The notes: a model not told the origin generated them from the sequence alone. Positions 10,284-38,569 are shown, counted from the first letter of the stretch. The stretch: 64,000 bases of DNA from Paraspadella gotoi (GCA_051294375.1 CM119265.1:11719818-11783817); one strand, 5' to 3'. Numbers and translations are program-made.

Positions 10284-13200
10284 ATCACACGCATTTGTTT
10301 GTTTTATTGACTATCAATCAACAATGAATGACAATCATGCATGAATGACTATCATCGGCATCAATAATTGATTATCATCGAATCAATAATCAATTCCTAT
10401 TACATAAATAAATTACTATTACATCAATCAATTAGTATTACCTCAATCAATTACTATTACATCAAAATTCGTTATCGCATGATTCATTCGTTTTTTTCCC
10501 GGTTTTTTCATTAATTTTCTTTGATAGTGGGCTCTGGCTCGATCTTGAGTCTTTTAAGATTTTTTTATTTTATGTCTCCTCTCTCTCTCTCCTCTCTTCT
10601 CCTCACTCTCTTCTCTCTCTCTCTCTCTCTCTCTCACTTCTCTCTTTCTCTCTCTCCTCTTTTTATGCAATAGCGACGATCCTTATGCTTTTAAGATTTT
10701 TTTAACTTGCATCATTTTTTCAACTTGCTATTTTTTCAACTTGCATTCGTAAAACTTTATATCTAGCTTCTTCATCACTTTCCTACCGGCTCACAAAATT
10801 TCATCTAATCTATCATGGGTTAAAATAAATAAAAAAGATTCAAGTAAATGTGACTCATATTTTTTTCATTTAAACTCATTTCCACTGTACGTTTCCACTG
10901 AAACTTTATATCAAGCTTCGTCAACATTTTCCTACCCACACACAAAAATTTCAACTCAATCTATCCATCCAATTATGATTAATTGAGTATTTATTGGTTA
11001 AAATAAGTAAAAAGAAATTTTGACTTATGTTTTTTCCATTTAAACTAATTTCCACTCACACGATTCCATCGAAATTTATATCCAGCTTTATCACACACTT
11101 TCCTACCACACACAAAATTTAATTCCAATCCAACCAGCCAATCACGAGTTATTGGAGCTTTTTGCTAAGATGGGACGGATGGACGGATTGATTGACTAAT
11201 TAATTAATTATTGATTAATTTATTTACTAATTGATTAATTAACTGATTAATTATTTGATTTATTAATACATCCTGCAATATACATTTAATATAAAAGGAA
11301 AAAGAAGCATAATCAATTAGTAAAACAGGTTTTTTTCCATTTAAACTCATTTCCACTCAAACTATTCCATCGAAACTTGATTTCCTGTTCAATCACACAC
11401 TTTCCTACCCACATACAAAATTCCAGGTCAATCAGCCATCCACTCATGAGCAATTGGTGTTCAAATAGTGAATATATTTTTTTTTGTTTTTTCCATTTAA
11501 ACTCATTTCCACTCGGACGATTCCATCGAAACTTATATCCAGCTCAATCACACACTTACCTATCCACACACAAAATTTCATTTAAATCCATCCATCCAAT
11601 CACGAGTAATTGGTGTTTTTTGCTAAGGTGGGAGGACGGACGGACGGACGATCATTTTTTTTGCATAATTTATAATAATTCGATGTTCTGACATGATATA
11701 AGTTGTGCCCGACAATATTGAGGGGGCGGACCGACGGACCGAAAAGTGAATTATAGAGTCGGGATCTGCTGATAAGCAGATCCGACTAAAAAGAAATCAA
11801 AAGACAGCAACAGAAGCAGCAGGAGAAAAGAGAGAAAAAGAATAAGCCCCTGCAGAGCCAGCTGCAGACTCGTTTTTAGTCGGATCTGCTTATCAGCAGA
11901 TCCCGACTCTATAATTCATTTTGTCGGTCCGTCGGTTCGCCCCCTCAATATTGTTGGGCACTAACTTATATCATGTCAGAACATCGAATTATGATAAATT
12001 ATGCAAAAAAAATGATGTCCGTCTGTCCGTCCCACCTTAGCAAAAAACACCAATTACTCGTGATTGGATGGATGGATTTGAATGAAATTTTGTGTGTGGG
12101 TAGGGAAGTGTGTGATTGAGCTGTATATAAAGTTTCGATGGAATCGTCCGAGTGGAGGAAATGAGTTTAAATGGAAAAAACCAAAAAATGTAATTCACTA
12201 TTTGAATAACAATTGCTCATAAGTGGATGGGGCGATTGACCTGGAATTTTGTATGTGATTGTATGTGATTGAACAGGAAAAGCAAGTTTTGATGGAATCG
12301 TTTGAGTGGAAATGAGTTTAAATGGAAAAAACAAAAAACCTGTTTCACTAATTGATTATGATTTTTTTCCCTTTTATATTAAATGTATATGCAGGATGTA
12401 TTAATAAATGAAATAATTAATCAGTTAATTAATCAATTAGTCAATTAATTAATCATTAATTAATTAATCAGTCAATCAATCCATCCATCCATCCCACCTT
12501 AGCAAAAAGCCCCAATAACTCGTGATTGGCTGGTTGGATCGGAATTAAATTTTGTGTATGGGTAGGAACATGTGTGACGAAGCTGGATATAAAGTTTCGA
12601 CGGAATCGTGTGAGTGTATATGAGTTTAAATGGAAAAAACATAAGTCGCATTTACTAAAATCTTTTTACTCATTTTAACCAATAAATACTCTAATTAATC
12701 ATAATTGGATGGATAGATTGAGTTAAAATTTTGTGTGTGGGGTAGAAAAATGTGTGACGAAGCTTGATATAAAGTTTCGGTACGAGTGGAAATGTGTTTA
12801 AATGAAAAAAATATGAGTCACATTTACTTTATTTTAAGGACATCGATGATGATAAGCTGTATATAAATTTATAATTAATTATTAAATATTAAAATTAATT
12901 AATTAATCGATTAATTAATTAATTAATTTTCGTAGGCAGATCCGACATTGTTTGCTCAAACTTGTTTTTCCCATGAATCAGTGACTAGGGAAAACAGAGA
13001 GGGAGAGAGACATGTAATTAAAAGAGAAAAGAGAGAGATAAAGAAATATAAAAATAAAAGAAAGAAATTTGTTTGTTTTGATAAAACGTAAACAAAACAT
13101 ATTTAATAACTGTCCAGACTCAATTATAAGCACATCGATGAATAGAAGCTGTATACAAATTTTCAGCTTTATACACCAAAAATTTTTGTACTTTTAAAAG

Positions 13201-14590
13201 CAGATCCAGATAGCTTATAAAAAGTTGTCTACACAAGGTATAATTCTTTTTTCAATATTTTGATGATAACTGGGTAAAAATTGGAAAAAACCTTAAAAAA
13301 TTATCATCATCCAATGATTTTAGCAGTTTTTACTATTTTTTAGTAATAAAACATCAAAATTTTAAAAAGTTGTAATTATATTTTTTGCTTAACTTTTTAA
13401 TCAATTAAAAAAAAGTAAAATATCAAAAAATTTTTTTTACATTATATAGCAATATAATAATATTAATTAGCGAATTACTCATGGTTCGGAACATTTTTGC
13501 AAAAAAACATAATACAATAATTAATACCATAACGTCTGAGATGGTGTGTTCCCTTCTGAGCCAATGGTATTGGCTTCACGATGGTGGACGTGAGGCGGTT
13601 TGAATATACCACCACAAGCTCTTATTATACATACATTGTATCTGTGATTCTGTAGAGTGTATACTTCGCCAAATAAAGTAATAATTAAATTTTTAAAGCA
13701 TAGTAACATGTGGTTCACTTCATTTGCATATAGTAGCAGTTTAGATTATTTCTAATATCTTTTGATTCGGTTAGCATAAAAGTTTTCTTTATCTTAGCGT
13801 TACTTTTAATCAGGTTTAATAATGATTTCATTTCCCGAATAAGCGAGCTTCCATTACTAAATATAAGGTCAGTAAAACCAGAAACCACCAATATTAAGAT
13901 GCCCCCCTACGTATAGAAATCCTTCCTTGCCTCGATGGACGAGACCGACTTTGGATTCGTCGGCTGAGGCGAAAACCGAAGCAGGAAGACGGAGCAGGCC
14001 GACAGGGGAGGTCAACGTAGTCGACGTCGTCGTCGACGGCCTTAACTTCCCCTTTTCCTCATCTTCCAAAACGATGGGAACGAGACCTCGGGGGGTTTTA
14101 CGAAAGAGTCGAACTCCTTCAGGGTCGTCATCTTCGTCTTCCGGAAGAAGAGCCGCTTCGCCGGGAACCTGCGAGGATTAAATTGGAGGACCCGTAATTG
14201 AAGATGAATACCTAAGATCAATAATGATTTTCAACAAACTCGTATATCTCCGGCCAAATGGACGTTGCGGTACTCGTCCACGGTACGAAGGTGCTGCATG
14301 TAGTCGTAGTCGTCATCGTAGTAGACTCCGAATTTGATTTGTTCATTTCGACGCCGCTCTGTCGCGTCTCCCACGGGTGCTGCAGAGAGTAAACAAAGAG
14401 TTAATTTAATTTAGAGCGAGATGGATCAAGAAAGTGGAAACTTTCCGTGATCCGAACCTTCGTCTAGGGGCACAAGAACGTGCTGTCCCGCCTCGTCGTC
14501 GGCCGCCAAGGGGTCGTGCTGACTGCGGTGGACGAGACGAAACGAAACCGCCTTTTTTTTATCGATGAACTTTTGTTTTTTTCGCGGCAT
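7376..14590 (-). CDS. LTV1: LTV1, 40S ribosomal subunit biogenesis factor
   Basis: LTV1 is a conserved assembly factor that binds pre-40S particles and helps position head proteins before and during nuclear export. Six exons rebuild 562 codons: 14590-14458, 14379-14240, 14168-13931, 8715-8582, 8501-8230 and 8147-7376. Family signatures appear in order: the basic N-terminus with KAVSFRLVHRSQ; FGVYYDDDYDYMQHL; LRLPASVFAS; LDWDPDVVAALDDDFDIDDP; ETKSRFTEYSMTSSVIRRN; RFEKLYEQYDDD; WDCESILSTYSNLYNHP; SRKSGLPLGVLP; and a Lys/Arg/Glu-rich C-terminal helix ending KNVQGFKIQ. The protein is longer than the human one (475 aa) through acidic and linker expansion. Every junction keeps phase. Intron 3 (13930-8716, 5215 bp) begins with GC instead of GT and is packed with repeats; the other introns are 71 to 84 bp. 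The start is fixed by homology of MPRKKQKFIDKKKAVSF. Confidence 0.95.
8230..8501 (-). CDS. LTV1: LTV1 exon 5
   Basis: Acidic stretch EGDEDSETEDWTDVDVN followed by FDLEETKS. Ends TCAAG before GTTTGT, phase 2. Confidence 0.92.
8582..8715 (-). CDS. LTV1: LTV1 exon 4
   Basis: Begins after TTTTCTCAG. Encodes SGPILDWDPDVVAALDDDFD and ends AATCAG before GTTTCG. Confidence 0.93.
8740..9240 (+). repeat. Repeat shared with the right end of the window
   Basis: Closely matches 63485-63960 (AAAGCATAAGGATCGTCGCA, TCTGGATTGACGACAAATTT, then a (GA)n tract). Part also appears at 11790-11890. Lies in LTV1 intron 3 just upstream of exon 4. Confidence 0.65.
9828..9904 (-). repeat. tRNA-derived SINE head (family S1)
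   Basis: On the minus strand it reads ATGGCGCCGGATG (A-box-like), CCCAAAGGACCCGGGTTCGA (B box GGGTTCGAACCC) and ends before a T-run. A related sequence lies at 34083-34160. No foldable acceptor stem is seen, so it is not called a tRNA gene. Confidence 0.5.
10205..10285 (+). repeat. (CT)n microsatellite
   Basis: About 75 bp of nearly pure CT. Similar shorter tracts are at 9740-9770, 10575-10660, 17285-17312, 36297-36320 and 48277-48303. Confidence 0.95.
13165..13440 (+). repeat. Repeat related to 61205-61480
   Basis: Both contain AAAAAGTTGTCTACACAA followed by an A/T-rich tract with ATCATCATC and TTTTTGCTTAACTTTT-like text. Confidence 0.5.
13485..13740 (-). mobile_element. Inverted copy of the transposon fragment at 5560-6330
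   Basis: On the minus strand it matches 6045-6175 of the intron 1 element (GGTATATTCA, CCGCCTCACGTCCACCAT, GGCTCAGA.GGGAACACACC). Its frame is broken. Confidence 0.55.
13931..14168 (-). CDS. LTV1: LTV1 exon 3, GC donor
   Basis: Phase 0 in, phase 1 out. Contains LRLPASVFASADESKVGLV. The in-phase end is CGAG before GCAAGG; the next GT downstream (TAC before GTAGGG) would be phase 0 and break the join to exon 4. Confidence 0.85.
14240..14379 (-). CDS. LTV1: LTV1 exon 2
   Basis: Enters in phase 1 after CTGCAG. Encodes the hallmark FGVYYDDDYDYMQHLRTVDE and ends at CGA before GTTTGT. Confidence 0.92.
14458..14590 (-). CDS. LTV1: LTV1 exon 1
   Basis: 44 codons plus one base. Starts MPRKKQKFIDKKKAVSFRLV and ends GAA-G before GTTCGG. 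Confidence 0.9.
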
Positions 14591-15209
14591 TTTACTTCAA
14601 TGATGTTAAACTCTTTCAACCCAAATAAAAGACCTATTTGTAGTGTAATCGGATTAACGTCATACTATAAATTGTTACTTTAATTAAAACAAAAACATCG
14701 ACATTGTTATAGGGTGAAACCGGTAACACGCTTAACCATCGATGGGGGTACAAAGATATGCGATTAGGTCTGCGAATTCCATACAATACGGAGCAAGTTT
14801 AGATGGTTCTATACCTCTAAGTTTCGTAAGCTTAATAGAAAAAAAGAAAAAAAAAAGTAATCATCGTTTTTAATACATAATTTGTAAATTGTAATACAAA
14901 ATGCGAGTCGTCACGGGATCACGACAATCACAGGCGAACGTAAAACTTTTTACCCTTGCCTTCTAAAACCTAAAAAAACCCTACTATTACTTAGAACTAT
15001 CGAGACGACTCCCGAAAATGAATTCGTTTTTCATCAGAGATGATATATACTGTTAACTTGTTAAGTTTTCAACAATCAACGAAAGGGACAACAATATTGT
15101 TCGAAATTAGCGTCGACTTTGCAGCGTCGCGTTTTCCGGAAAAAAGAATTACAGTCTTCCATCGCTGCTGCCGCCGTCGCACTCTTCCGCCGCCAAGAGG
15201 CTCCGCGCT
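14591..15209. other. Spacer between PRPS stop and LTV1 start
   Basis: 618 bp. Contains the PRPS 3' UTR, an ATTAAA variant poly(A) signal on the minus strand at 14868-14873, and the LTV1 upstream region. No TATA box or repeat recognised. Confidence 0.4.
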
Positions 15210-31817
<16,608 letters not shown>

Positions 31818-32500
31818 TCTGGGTTTCTCGATCGAATCGGGATTCTACCATGAGGGAAAAAAAAATTGTCGCGGTTTGGAAAAGTCAGTTAATTTTATTG
31901 TCAAATATATTCTTTGGCTAATAAATAAGTTGTAATAGATAATATGACCTCCTTAGGCTTAGGACTGAATAAAATGATTATTTCGCAACAGCATAAAATT
32001 ATTTAATGCATACAAATACTTTCAAAAGAGTTGTTTCTAACTGTTTTTACCTCTTTTTGATTAAGAGGAATACTCACATTATTATTATATTATATCTTTG
32101 ACATGATATTTTTTTAACAGATTTGGGGTAAAAAATGGTCCCTAGCAAGCAGTAAAAAAGATTGATCCTTTATAAAGTATACCAGGCTTGAGTTGTTGCT
32201 GTATAATATATATAAATTTTTACAATCCTGTTCAGTTTTTAGTAGAATTTTAAGTGCTTAAAACAATTAACAAGGTGTCGTCAATCAGATTTTGCGTTAG
32301 ACCTACGCACAATTTACCAGAAGTTGACGTTGACTACAATATGGAATTTTTTTTTACTATAAATAAAAAGTTAGGCAGTTGTTTTTTTAAGACTATTTAC
32401 CTATCCTGCAATTAGTATAATTATTTAATAAGTAGTACTTAAACCAAAAATGTTCAAAAAAGGGTTTTCATCAATAGTAGGCATGTCCCAAACCGGAAAT
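31818..32500. other. Upstream region of PRPS, no gene seen
   Basis: Should hold the PRPS 5' UTR/promoter. AT-rich. No TATA or CpG-rich block recognised. Confidence 0.4.
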
Positions 32501-34839
32501 CAGGGTTGTGGAGCTGGCCATTTTTTCTCCAGCTCCAACTCCAGCTCCGGCCCAAAAAATTTTTCAGCTCCAGCTCCAACTCCGGCTCCATCCTAAATTT
32601 TTTTCCAGCTCCGACTCCAGCTCCACTAAAAATTTTGAGACAGCTCCAGCTACCGCTCCCAGCTCCGACCCTTTAAAGTTTAAATGATAATGTTGCTTAT
32701 ATTTAATTAGACCTAATTTTATTAATTTACTTATTTATAACTTATTTATTTGCTTATATTTAAAAAATATTAATTTAATTAATTCATGTATGAAATCATT
32801 TGATAATTCATTATTAATAATAATTATGTATTTTTTAATATTTAATGTATGAGAACAAGATTTGTACTTAAATGTAGACAAGGAGTATAAGAGTAGGTGT
32901 ATAGAGAGTAAGAGATAAACATTTACTCCCCACATAATTAATAGTTTATTTACTTTATATAAAATAACATTTATCTAAAATTTTACTTTTACATTTTAAA
33001 ATATTTTGATTATTTAATCAGGATTTTACTATCTAGTTTAAGGCTCAGTATTTCATGAGTTATGCTGCATTGAATTCTGTGTCATGTGATCACCTTTTAA
33101 GGTGATCATGAAAAGTAGGATACTTATGCACGTTAAAGGTCTTTACCTTAACCTTACCTTACCAACTGACCCACCCACCGACATAAAAGCGTCTCTAGTT
33201 AGAGGAAGGGGAAGGTCTCACTCCCAATGCCAAGGAACCAAGGACAAACTTTAGCCGCCTTGTCTTAAGGCAAGAAAGGGCAGCCAGCAGACATATCAGG
33301 TCAGATGAAGTACCTCAAGGCATTTTTCCAAGAGGATCTTTGCCCGACCCTAATATGACGAGGTCCATAAAGTTGGGAACTCAAGATCCAATTGACCTAT
33401 GACCGGTCACATCGTCACTGCTTTCCTTTGTCCAGAGCGGGGGGCCAGCTCTTTCTTCTCTTATTTTTTACTAACTCTTTCTCTTTAATGTAGTTATTGT
33501 TACTTTTACAATTTATTATTTAAATGATAATGTTTGCAAACTTAAATTGTTAATATATATTAATTATCTCAACTATCTTTCTTTCAATATCCCTCACTTT
33601 TTAGTACTATTCTTAACCTGTCTTTAACCTCCCACTGTTTTTTCTATTTTTTTGGAAACCTCTCTCTCCCTCTTTCACGTTTCACACAAGCAAACCTTAT
33701 ATTTTGTCAAAAATTTTCACAAATAATTTATTAATTTTTTGCGCGAATGAAGACTTACATCTAAAGTTTAAAAATTTTCCTTTTTCTCCTTTTAAAAATA
33801 AAATTGTTGCATAAACAAAACAAGATCGGTACATCCAATGTTTTGCGCCACAGTGATTTTCTTTTCATGTGTATTTCCTTGTGATCTCATGATTAGAAAA
33901 TTATTTTAAAAAAAGTTTTATGGTTGATCACTACTGTGCAAAGTTTCATTACAAACAACCAGACATTACAAGAAATATTCGGGGTTCCAGCCTACACTAT
34001 ATGAAAGTATGTGTCAACTGACTACACAAGTATGAAACACCATGTTACAGGCGGGTTAAGCGCCCCGTCCCTCTTAACTGCCAGACGACCACCGGGCTAG
34101 AACCCCGGACCTTTGGGTTGGGAGGCGAATAACTTGCCTCCGGCACCAATGGCCGCTGATGAACGGTTGGTGGACTAAGATCCACCATAAATGTAGAGGT
34201 TAGAGTTATAAGTCTAAGGTTAAGGTTAGTGCCTAAGTTTAAGATAACGTTTAAGTTTTAATTAGTGTTAAAGTCATGGTAAATAATATAATTAATAATA
34301 AATAATAATAATAAACAAAAGTAATAACAATTTTTAAAATAATGTTATGTTACACTTAAAGACTTTTCTTATTTAAGTTTACGAATTTGTTAACTAAGTT
34401 TATATTTGTCACCAAATTTAAATCTACATTATTATTTTATGTATACTTATTTAATATAATTGTAAATGTATCACTATGAAGCAATTAAAGCTTAATTTTA
34501 AAGGAAAAAATATTTTACCAAGTCACGGCTTAACATTTAGATTATGCAAATTATAATTTGGATTTGATTTCAAATCTATACTGAACAAACAAGAGACAAT
34601 GTTTTAATAAAGCTTTTTCCTTCTGAAAAAATTAATATTATTTTTCATTTTTATAAATTTTGTTATTTCCAAAAATTTTCTTGGAGCTGGAGTTGACCTT
34701 TTTTTACCCGCTCCGACTCCAGCTCCAGCCAAGATAAAATCTCAGCTCCAGCTCCCGCTCCGGTAAGAAAATAAATTCAGCTCCAGCTCCGGCCAAATAT
34801 GCCAGCTCCGGCAGCTCCGACTCCAGCTCCACATCCCTG
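32501..34839. mobile_element. hAT-superfamily transposon, non-autonomous or dead
   Basis: The ends are CAGGGTTGTGGAGCTGG and, inverted, CAGGGATGTGGAGCTGG. Both sides carry the same 8-bp target duplication CCGGAAAT (32493-32500 and 34840-34847), diagnostic of hAT. Subterminal arrays of GGAGCT-like hexamers (32512-32665 and 34680-34830, read as CAGCTCCAGCTCCGG) extend both ends. The 2.34-kb interior has no transposase ORF. It holds a GC-rich module (about 33160-33450) resembling 35760-35990 and a SINE head (34083-34160). Confidence 0.85.
34083..34160 (-). repeat. tRNA-derived SINE head (family S1)
   Basis: Minus strand: TTGGTGCCGGAGGC, CCCAAAGGTCC, then the B-box-like GGGGTTCTAGCCC. Nested within the hAT element. 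Related to 9828-9904. Confidence 0.5.
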
Positions 34840-34847
34840 CCGGAAAT

Positions 34848-35640
34848 AGTGCTCGATAATCAATTAAATATGTATTATAAAAAGTTTTTAATCTATTATG
34901 ACTTCTAATGATTTTTTATTGTTATATGACAGCTTTATCACAAAGGATTATCATCCATATTATAAAATAATATAATAAAAATAATTATAATAGTCAAATG
35001 ACTTTAAATAAATAAAATAACTGTAAATATTTAAAATTTCATTTCAATTTCATTCAATTAATGAGACTTTGCTAATTTTAATAATTCCTGGTTTTAATTT
35101 TTAATACCTTTTATTATTTAATTTTTTTCATCAAGAATTTTTTTACTGGCATACCATTTTTTTGCTCAAAAACTATAGCCGGAAGTTAAACCTTTTTTTT
35201 CATAAAGTTTTAAGTAAATCTTCAGAGGGAATACCTTATTTTAAGTTTTTCCAGGTGAAGGAGAAGAGAAACAATATCAATGCATCAAAAAGTTAATCAG
35301 ATTCATAATTTTTTTTCCTGAAAAAAAGCTTTTAGGCAGTGATTTCTATTCGGGTATTTTCAACAATGGAATTGGAACTTAAATAACTATTATTTCTTTT
35401 TTTCCCACTGATAAATATGAAACACGCTTTATTAAAAAAAACGGTTGGCTATAGTTATCTTCTCCTTATATTTATAACCTAGAATTCACTGGGTGAATTT
35501 CTATGCTTTGAAAATACGGTAAGACAATTTCTTTTACGTTAATCATTCTAATCAGAGTATCTGCTGTAATTAAGATGAAACTCAAACGATTTTTCATGGT
35601 AAGGGCAAAACCGCACGCTATAATTTAAAACTTTTTTCAT
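34848..35640. other. AT-rich intergenic DNA, nothing recognised
   Basis: Very low GC. No ORF above 60 codons and no inverted ends found by eye. Confidence 0.4.
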
Positions 35641-35654
35641 TTTTTCCACTATGT

Positions 35655-36490
35655 TTTTTCTTTCTTGAACCTTCTCTCTTTTTCTCTGTCTTTCTCTTTT
35701 CTGTCCTCATATTTCTGTGTCATCCCTTATTTTCTTCTTTTACCTTTATTTCCCTTCCTCTCAATCTCCAGAGCCAGCTGCCAAGCAGGAAAGAAGGGGA
35801 CCAGGCCCGCCTCCTCAGTAGGGGAGAAGAGGGCAAGCTGCAGGGATGACAGGTCTCGTCGACATAAGGGTCGCATTGGGATTCAGTCCCAACCTCACCC
35901 AGTCGCAGGCCAATGACCATCCCAATGACCATGCCACTGACCCTCAACTGACGGCCCTAAAGGGGAAGGGGGCCAGCTCACTTTGAGCTTCTTTCTTTAT
36001 CTTTCTCTTTTCACAAACTTCAAATTTTCCTTTCATTTTCAAATACAAAACTATAAATTATTCCAGTGTAGTTGTTATCAATTTATTTACTCCTACTTTC
36101 ATTTAGTTTATAAATTTATTTTTGGTTATACATTGTTCTAATGTAAAGTCTAATTTATTACCTTTGCATTTTCTTCTCTCACCTTTCATTTCCTTTCCCC
36201 CATGTCTCTCTTTATCTGAGCTAAAACTTCAACTGTCCTCACCCTCATATTGATATCACTTTCCCTCAATTCTTTGTTGGAAGCTTTATCCCTCTTTCTC
36301 TCTCTCTCTCTCTCTCTCAATGTTATCTTGCCAAAACTTTTGAAATTCAAAATCTAAATTTGCACTGATGAAGAACAAAACAATGTTCGAAAACATGGTC
36401 TGCATTAATTTAATAAATAAAGTCGTTGTGAAAATAAAAATTGTTTACCTAAATCTATTTACCAACGAAAAGAAAGGAAATCCATCAAAT
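35655..36490 (+). mobile_element. Hammerhead-bearing retroelement tail (Penelope-like candidate)
   Basis: Order: pyrimidine-rich lead, GC-rich module (35760-35990, ending GGGGGCCAGCTCACTTTGAG), a second pyrimidine-rich tract with TTCTTTGTTGGAAGC and (CT)n, a hammerhead motif at 36365-36400, then ATAAAGTCGTTGTGAAAAT and CCAACGAAAAGAAAGGA. The 48305-48570 tail repeats the last parts, and 43130-43600 carries the module. No reverse transcriptase is seen here, so non-autonomous or 5'-truncated. Confidence 0.55.
36365..36400 (+). ncRNA. Hammerhead ribozyme motif
   Basis: CTGATGA, stem II GAAC/GTTC with an A-rich loop, GAAA, then a short stem III and a GTC cleavage triplet. All conserved core bases are present by eye. 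Confidence 0.6.
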
Positions 36491-36529
36491 GTATTGTAAG
36501 AAAAAAAATATTGGGTAGCGTATGATTTT

Positions 36530-37190
36530 ATTCAAAGTTTGGTTGCCTAGCAGCATTTAAAAAATCACAGAATTTTGCGGAAATTTTTTCCGCAAAAAGC
36601 TGTCGATTGAGAGAAATTAATTTCCTGACGCTTCCCCTTTCAATAAAAGAAGGCGGTTTTTTTTAATTTTTCAAATTTAGTGTGTTTCTCATCTATTAAA
36701 ACTATAAAATAAGTCAAAAATCGAGCTTTAGTTCAAATAAAACGCTCCTCACAAATCCTCACAAATTAAAAGTAGACTTAAAAATTGTTTTGCATTTCGA
36801 AGTATTTTCATTTAACAAATTGTAATAAAATATAAAAATGTAAGTTTTTGACTAGTCAATTTAAAAATTGATTCATAGGCAAATAATAGATGACCAATGG
36901 CAAATGAACCGACTCAGAGGTAAAGAAGATAAGGACCCGAATTCCGGAGTAAAATTTTTTTCTTCAACGATCTTGGCGTTCAAATCTCAAGACAAAAGTC
37001 AAAATGGACAAAAATGGACATAATTTTTTTTTATTAAAAGTAGAAAAAATGATATTTATTCTTGATTAGAAAATGCAGCAGATGATTTCAATTAATCTGT
37101 AGTCCAGCCCTCTTAGTCTTAGGATTCAAATTTAATCAATATTGTTGGTAATATTCTAGCAATATGGCAAAAAGTGGTTTTTTTGCTGAA
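36530..37190 (+). repeat. Repeat family R3
   Basis: Shares GGTTGCCTAGCA, TTTTGCGG, AATTGATTCATAGGCAAA and AAAATGGACA landmarks with 3490-4250. Confidence 0.6.
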
Positions 37191-38495
37191 TTCCTCGATA
37201 GAAATCACTGCCTTTAATCCAGCAATAAAAAAATTATCATTTATACCATTAGGTGAAATCCTTTCTTTCGTCGCGTTTTTGAATTAGAAAGAGTTTGTAG
37301 TTCAAGCAACGACTTTACTTTAAACAGTAAAGATGTTGTAGGATTCGATCCCTCATTCTTTTCATATCAGCGTGAGGTGCTATTATTGATCCAGAGAGAA
37401 GTATTAACTAATGCTAACTTATATAATTCAATTCTACATGGTAGTCTTATCCCTATTGGTAAAAAAAATCATATATAACGTTGGCCCCCCTAAAAAAATT
37501 ATCCATTCCCACCCCTTTCTGTTCAGCCTTTTAGATATTATGATTTTTCATTAATGACTTTCTAACAGAAATGATGTGTGATATCTATTAGAAAACTAGG
37601 ACAGATAGTAATCTAACCTTGTGTTGTATAGATATTCCCTCTATTTCCAGAAGACAACACTGACTTTCCCATCCCAAATTAAATTATTAGATAAATAAAA
37701 CATTTTTAAAAAAGAAAACAATATATATTAAATAATAAAGATTAAATACTAAATCCTTCATAAGATATAAAAATAGAAAATAGTGAAACAAGTAATTTTA
37801 ATTAGTGTAATTAATTAGTTTTTTCTATTTAGTTTCATTTAACTTTAGTCCCAACGGTTTTAGAAGTAAGACGACTCTTATTCAAAGTTCATTTTTATTA
37901 CTTTCATGCCAATATTTTGATTCTGATGGACGAATCATCTTTCAAGGCAGTTCTTTTGTATTTTGCCTCTCTCTCTCTCTCCCTGACTTTTTCTGGAACA
38001 ATTTACTTTTACTCTGGACTGCCTTTAAAAATGATTAGTTCATAAGAATCAAAATGTCGGCAAAAAAGTAAGAAAATTATACTTATAAATCCTACCACAA
38101 ATTGCCTATTACTAAATTTTTTTTTATTCCTTGTCAAAAAAAGTTTATATGCTTAATACTAAATCATTATCTCCTGAGCATGTGATGTCTCTTCAACAAC
38201 GAATAAAGAAATAATATTAATTCTGAATTTTAACAGTTATTAAGAAACGAATCTTTTGTAACTGATATTTATTTTGTCTTTTTAAAGCTATGATAGTTTT
38301 TTATGATATATATGATAATTCTTTGTGATACAACTGTCATATGATAATAAAAAACCATTATATTTATAATAGATTAAAAACTATTAATATTGCGTATTTT
38401 ATCAGTTTTTGAGCATAATTTCGGGTTTTGGACACTTTGTCTCTTCTGTAGACACATTTTTTTCTGCTGAAAATGGTCATAGAGCTTTGGAAAAG
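37190..38495. other. AT-rich intergenic DNA, nothing recognised
   Basis: No gene or clear repeat boundary seen. Confidence 0.4.
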
Positions 38496-38544
38496 GTGTC
38501 ATTCTGAATGCCAATTGCTCATGAGTGGATAGGGCAATTGACTT

Positions 38545-38569
38545 NNNNNNNNNNNNNNNNNNNNNNNNN
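38545..38569. other. Assembly gap (25 N)
   Basis: Run of N within an element N copy. Confidence 1.

Larger units (their letters stand above)
9230..12975. mobile_element. Two head-to-head copies of element N (large inverted repeat)
   Basis: The left arm starts at about 9230 with CAAGTTTGAGCAAACAATGT then CGGATCTGCC and reaches the hairpin end at about 11790. The right arm (about 11877-12975) is its reverse complement. An 85-bp spacer, rich in AGCAGCAG-like text, separates them. The left arm is longer because it carries an insertion (about 9313-10840) with CT microsatellites and a SINE. Both arms contain the family module: TTTAAACTCATTTCCACTC, TCCATCGAAACTT, ATCACACACTTTCCTACCC, ACGAGTAATTGGTGTTTTTT, GGACGGACGGAC. 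No transposase ORF is present. Confidence 0.7.

Noticed and set aside
13930-13931. GT donor 27 bp downstream (TAC before GTAGGG) for LTV1 exon 3
   Set aside because: It is phase 0 and would put exon 4 out of frame, losing LDWDPDVVAALDDDFD.
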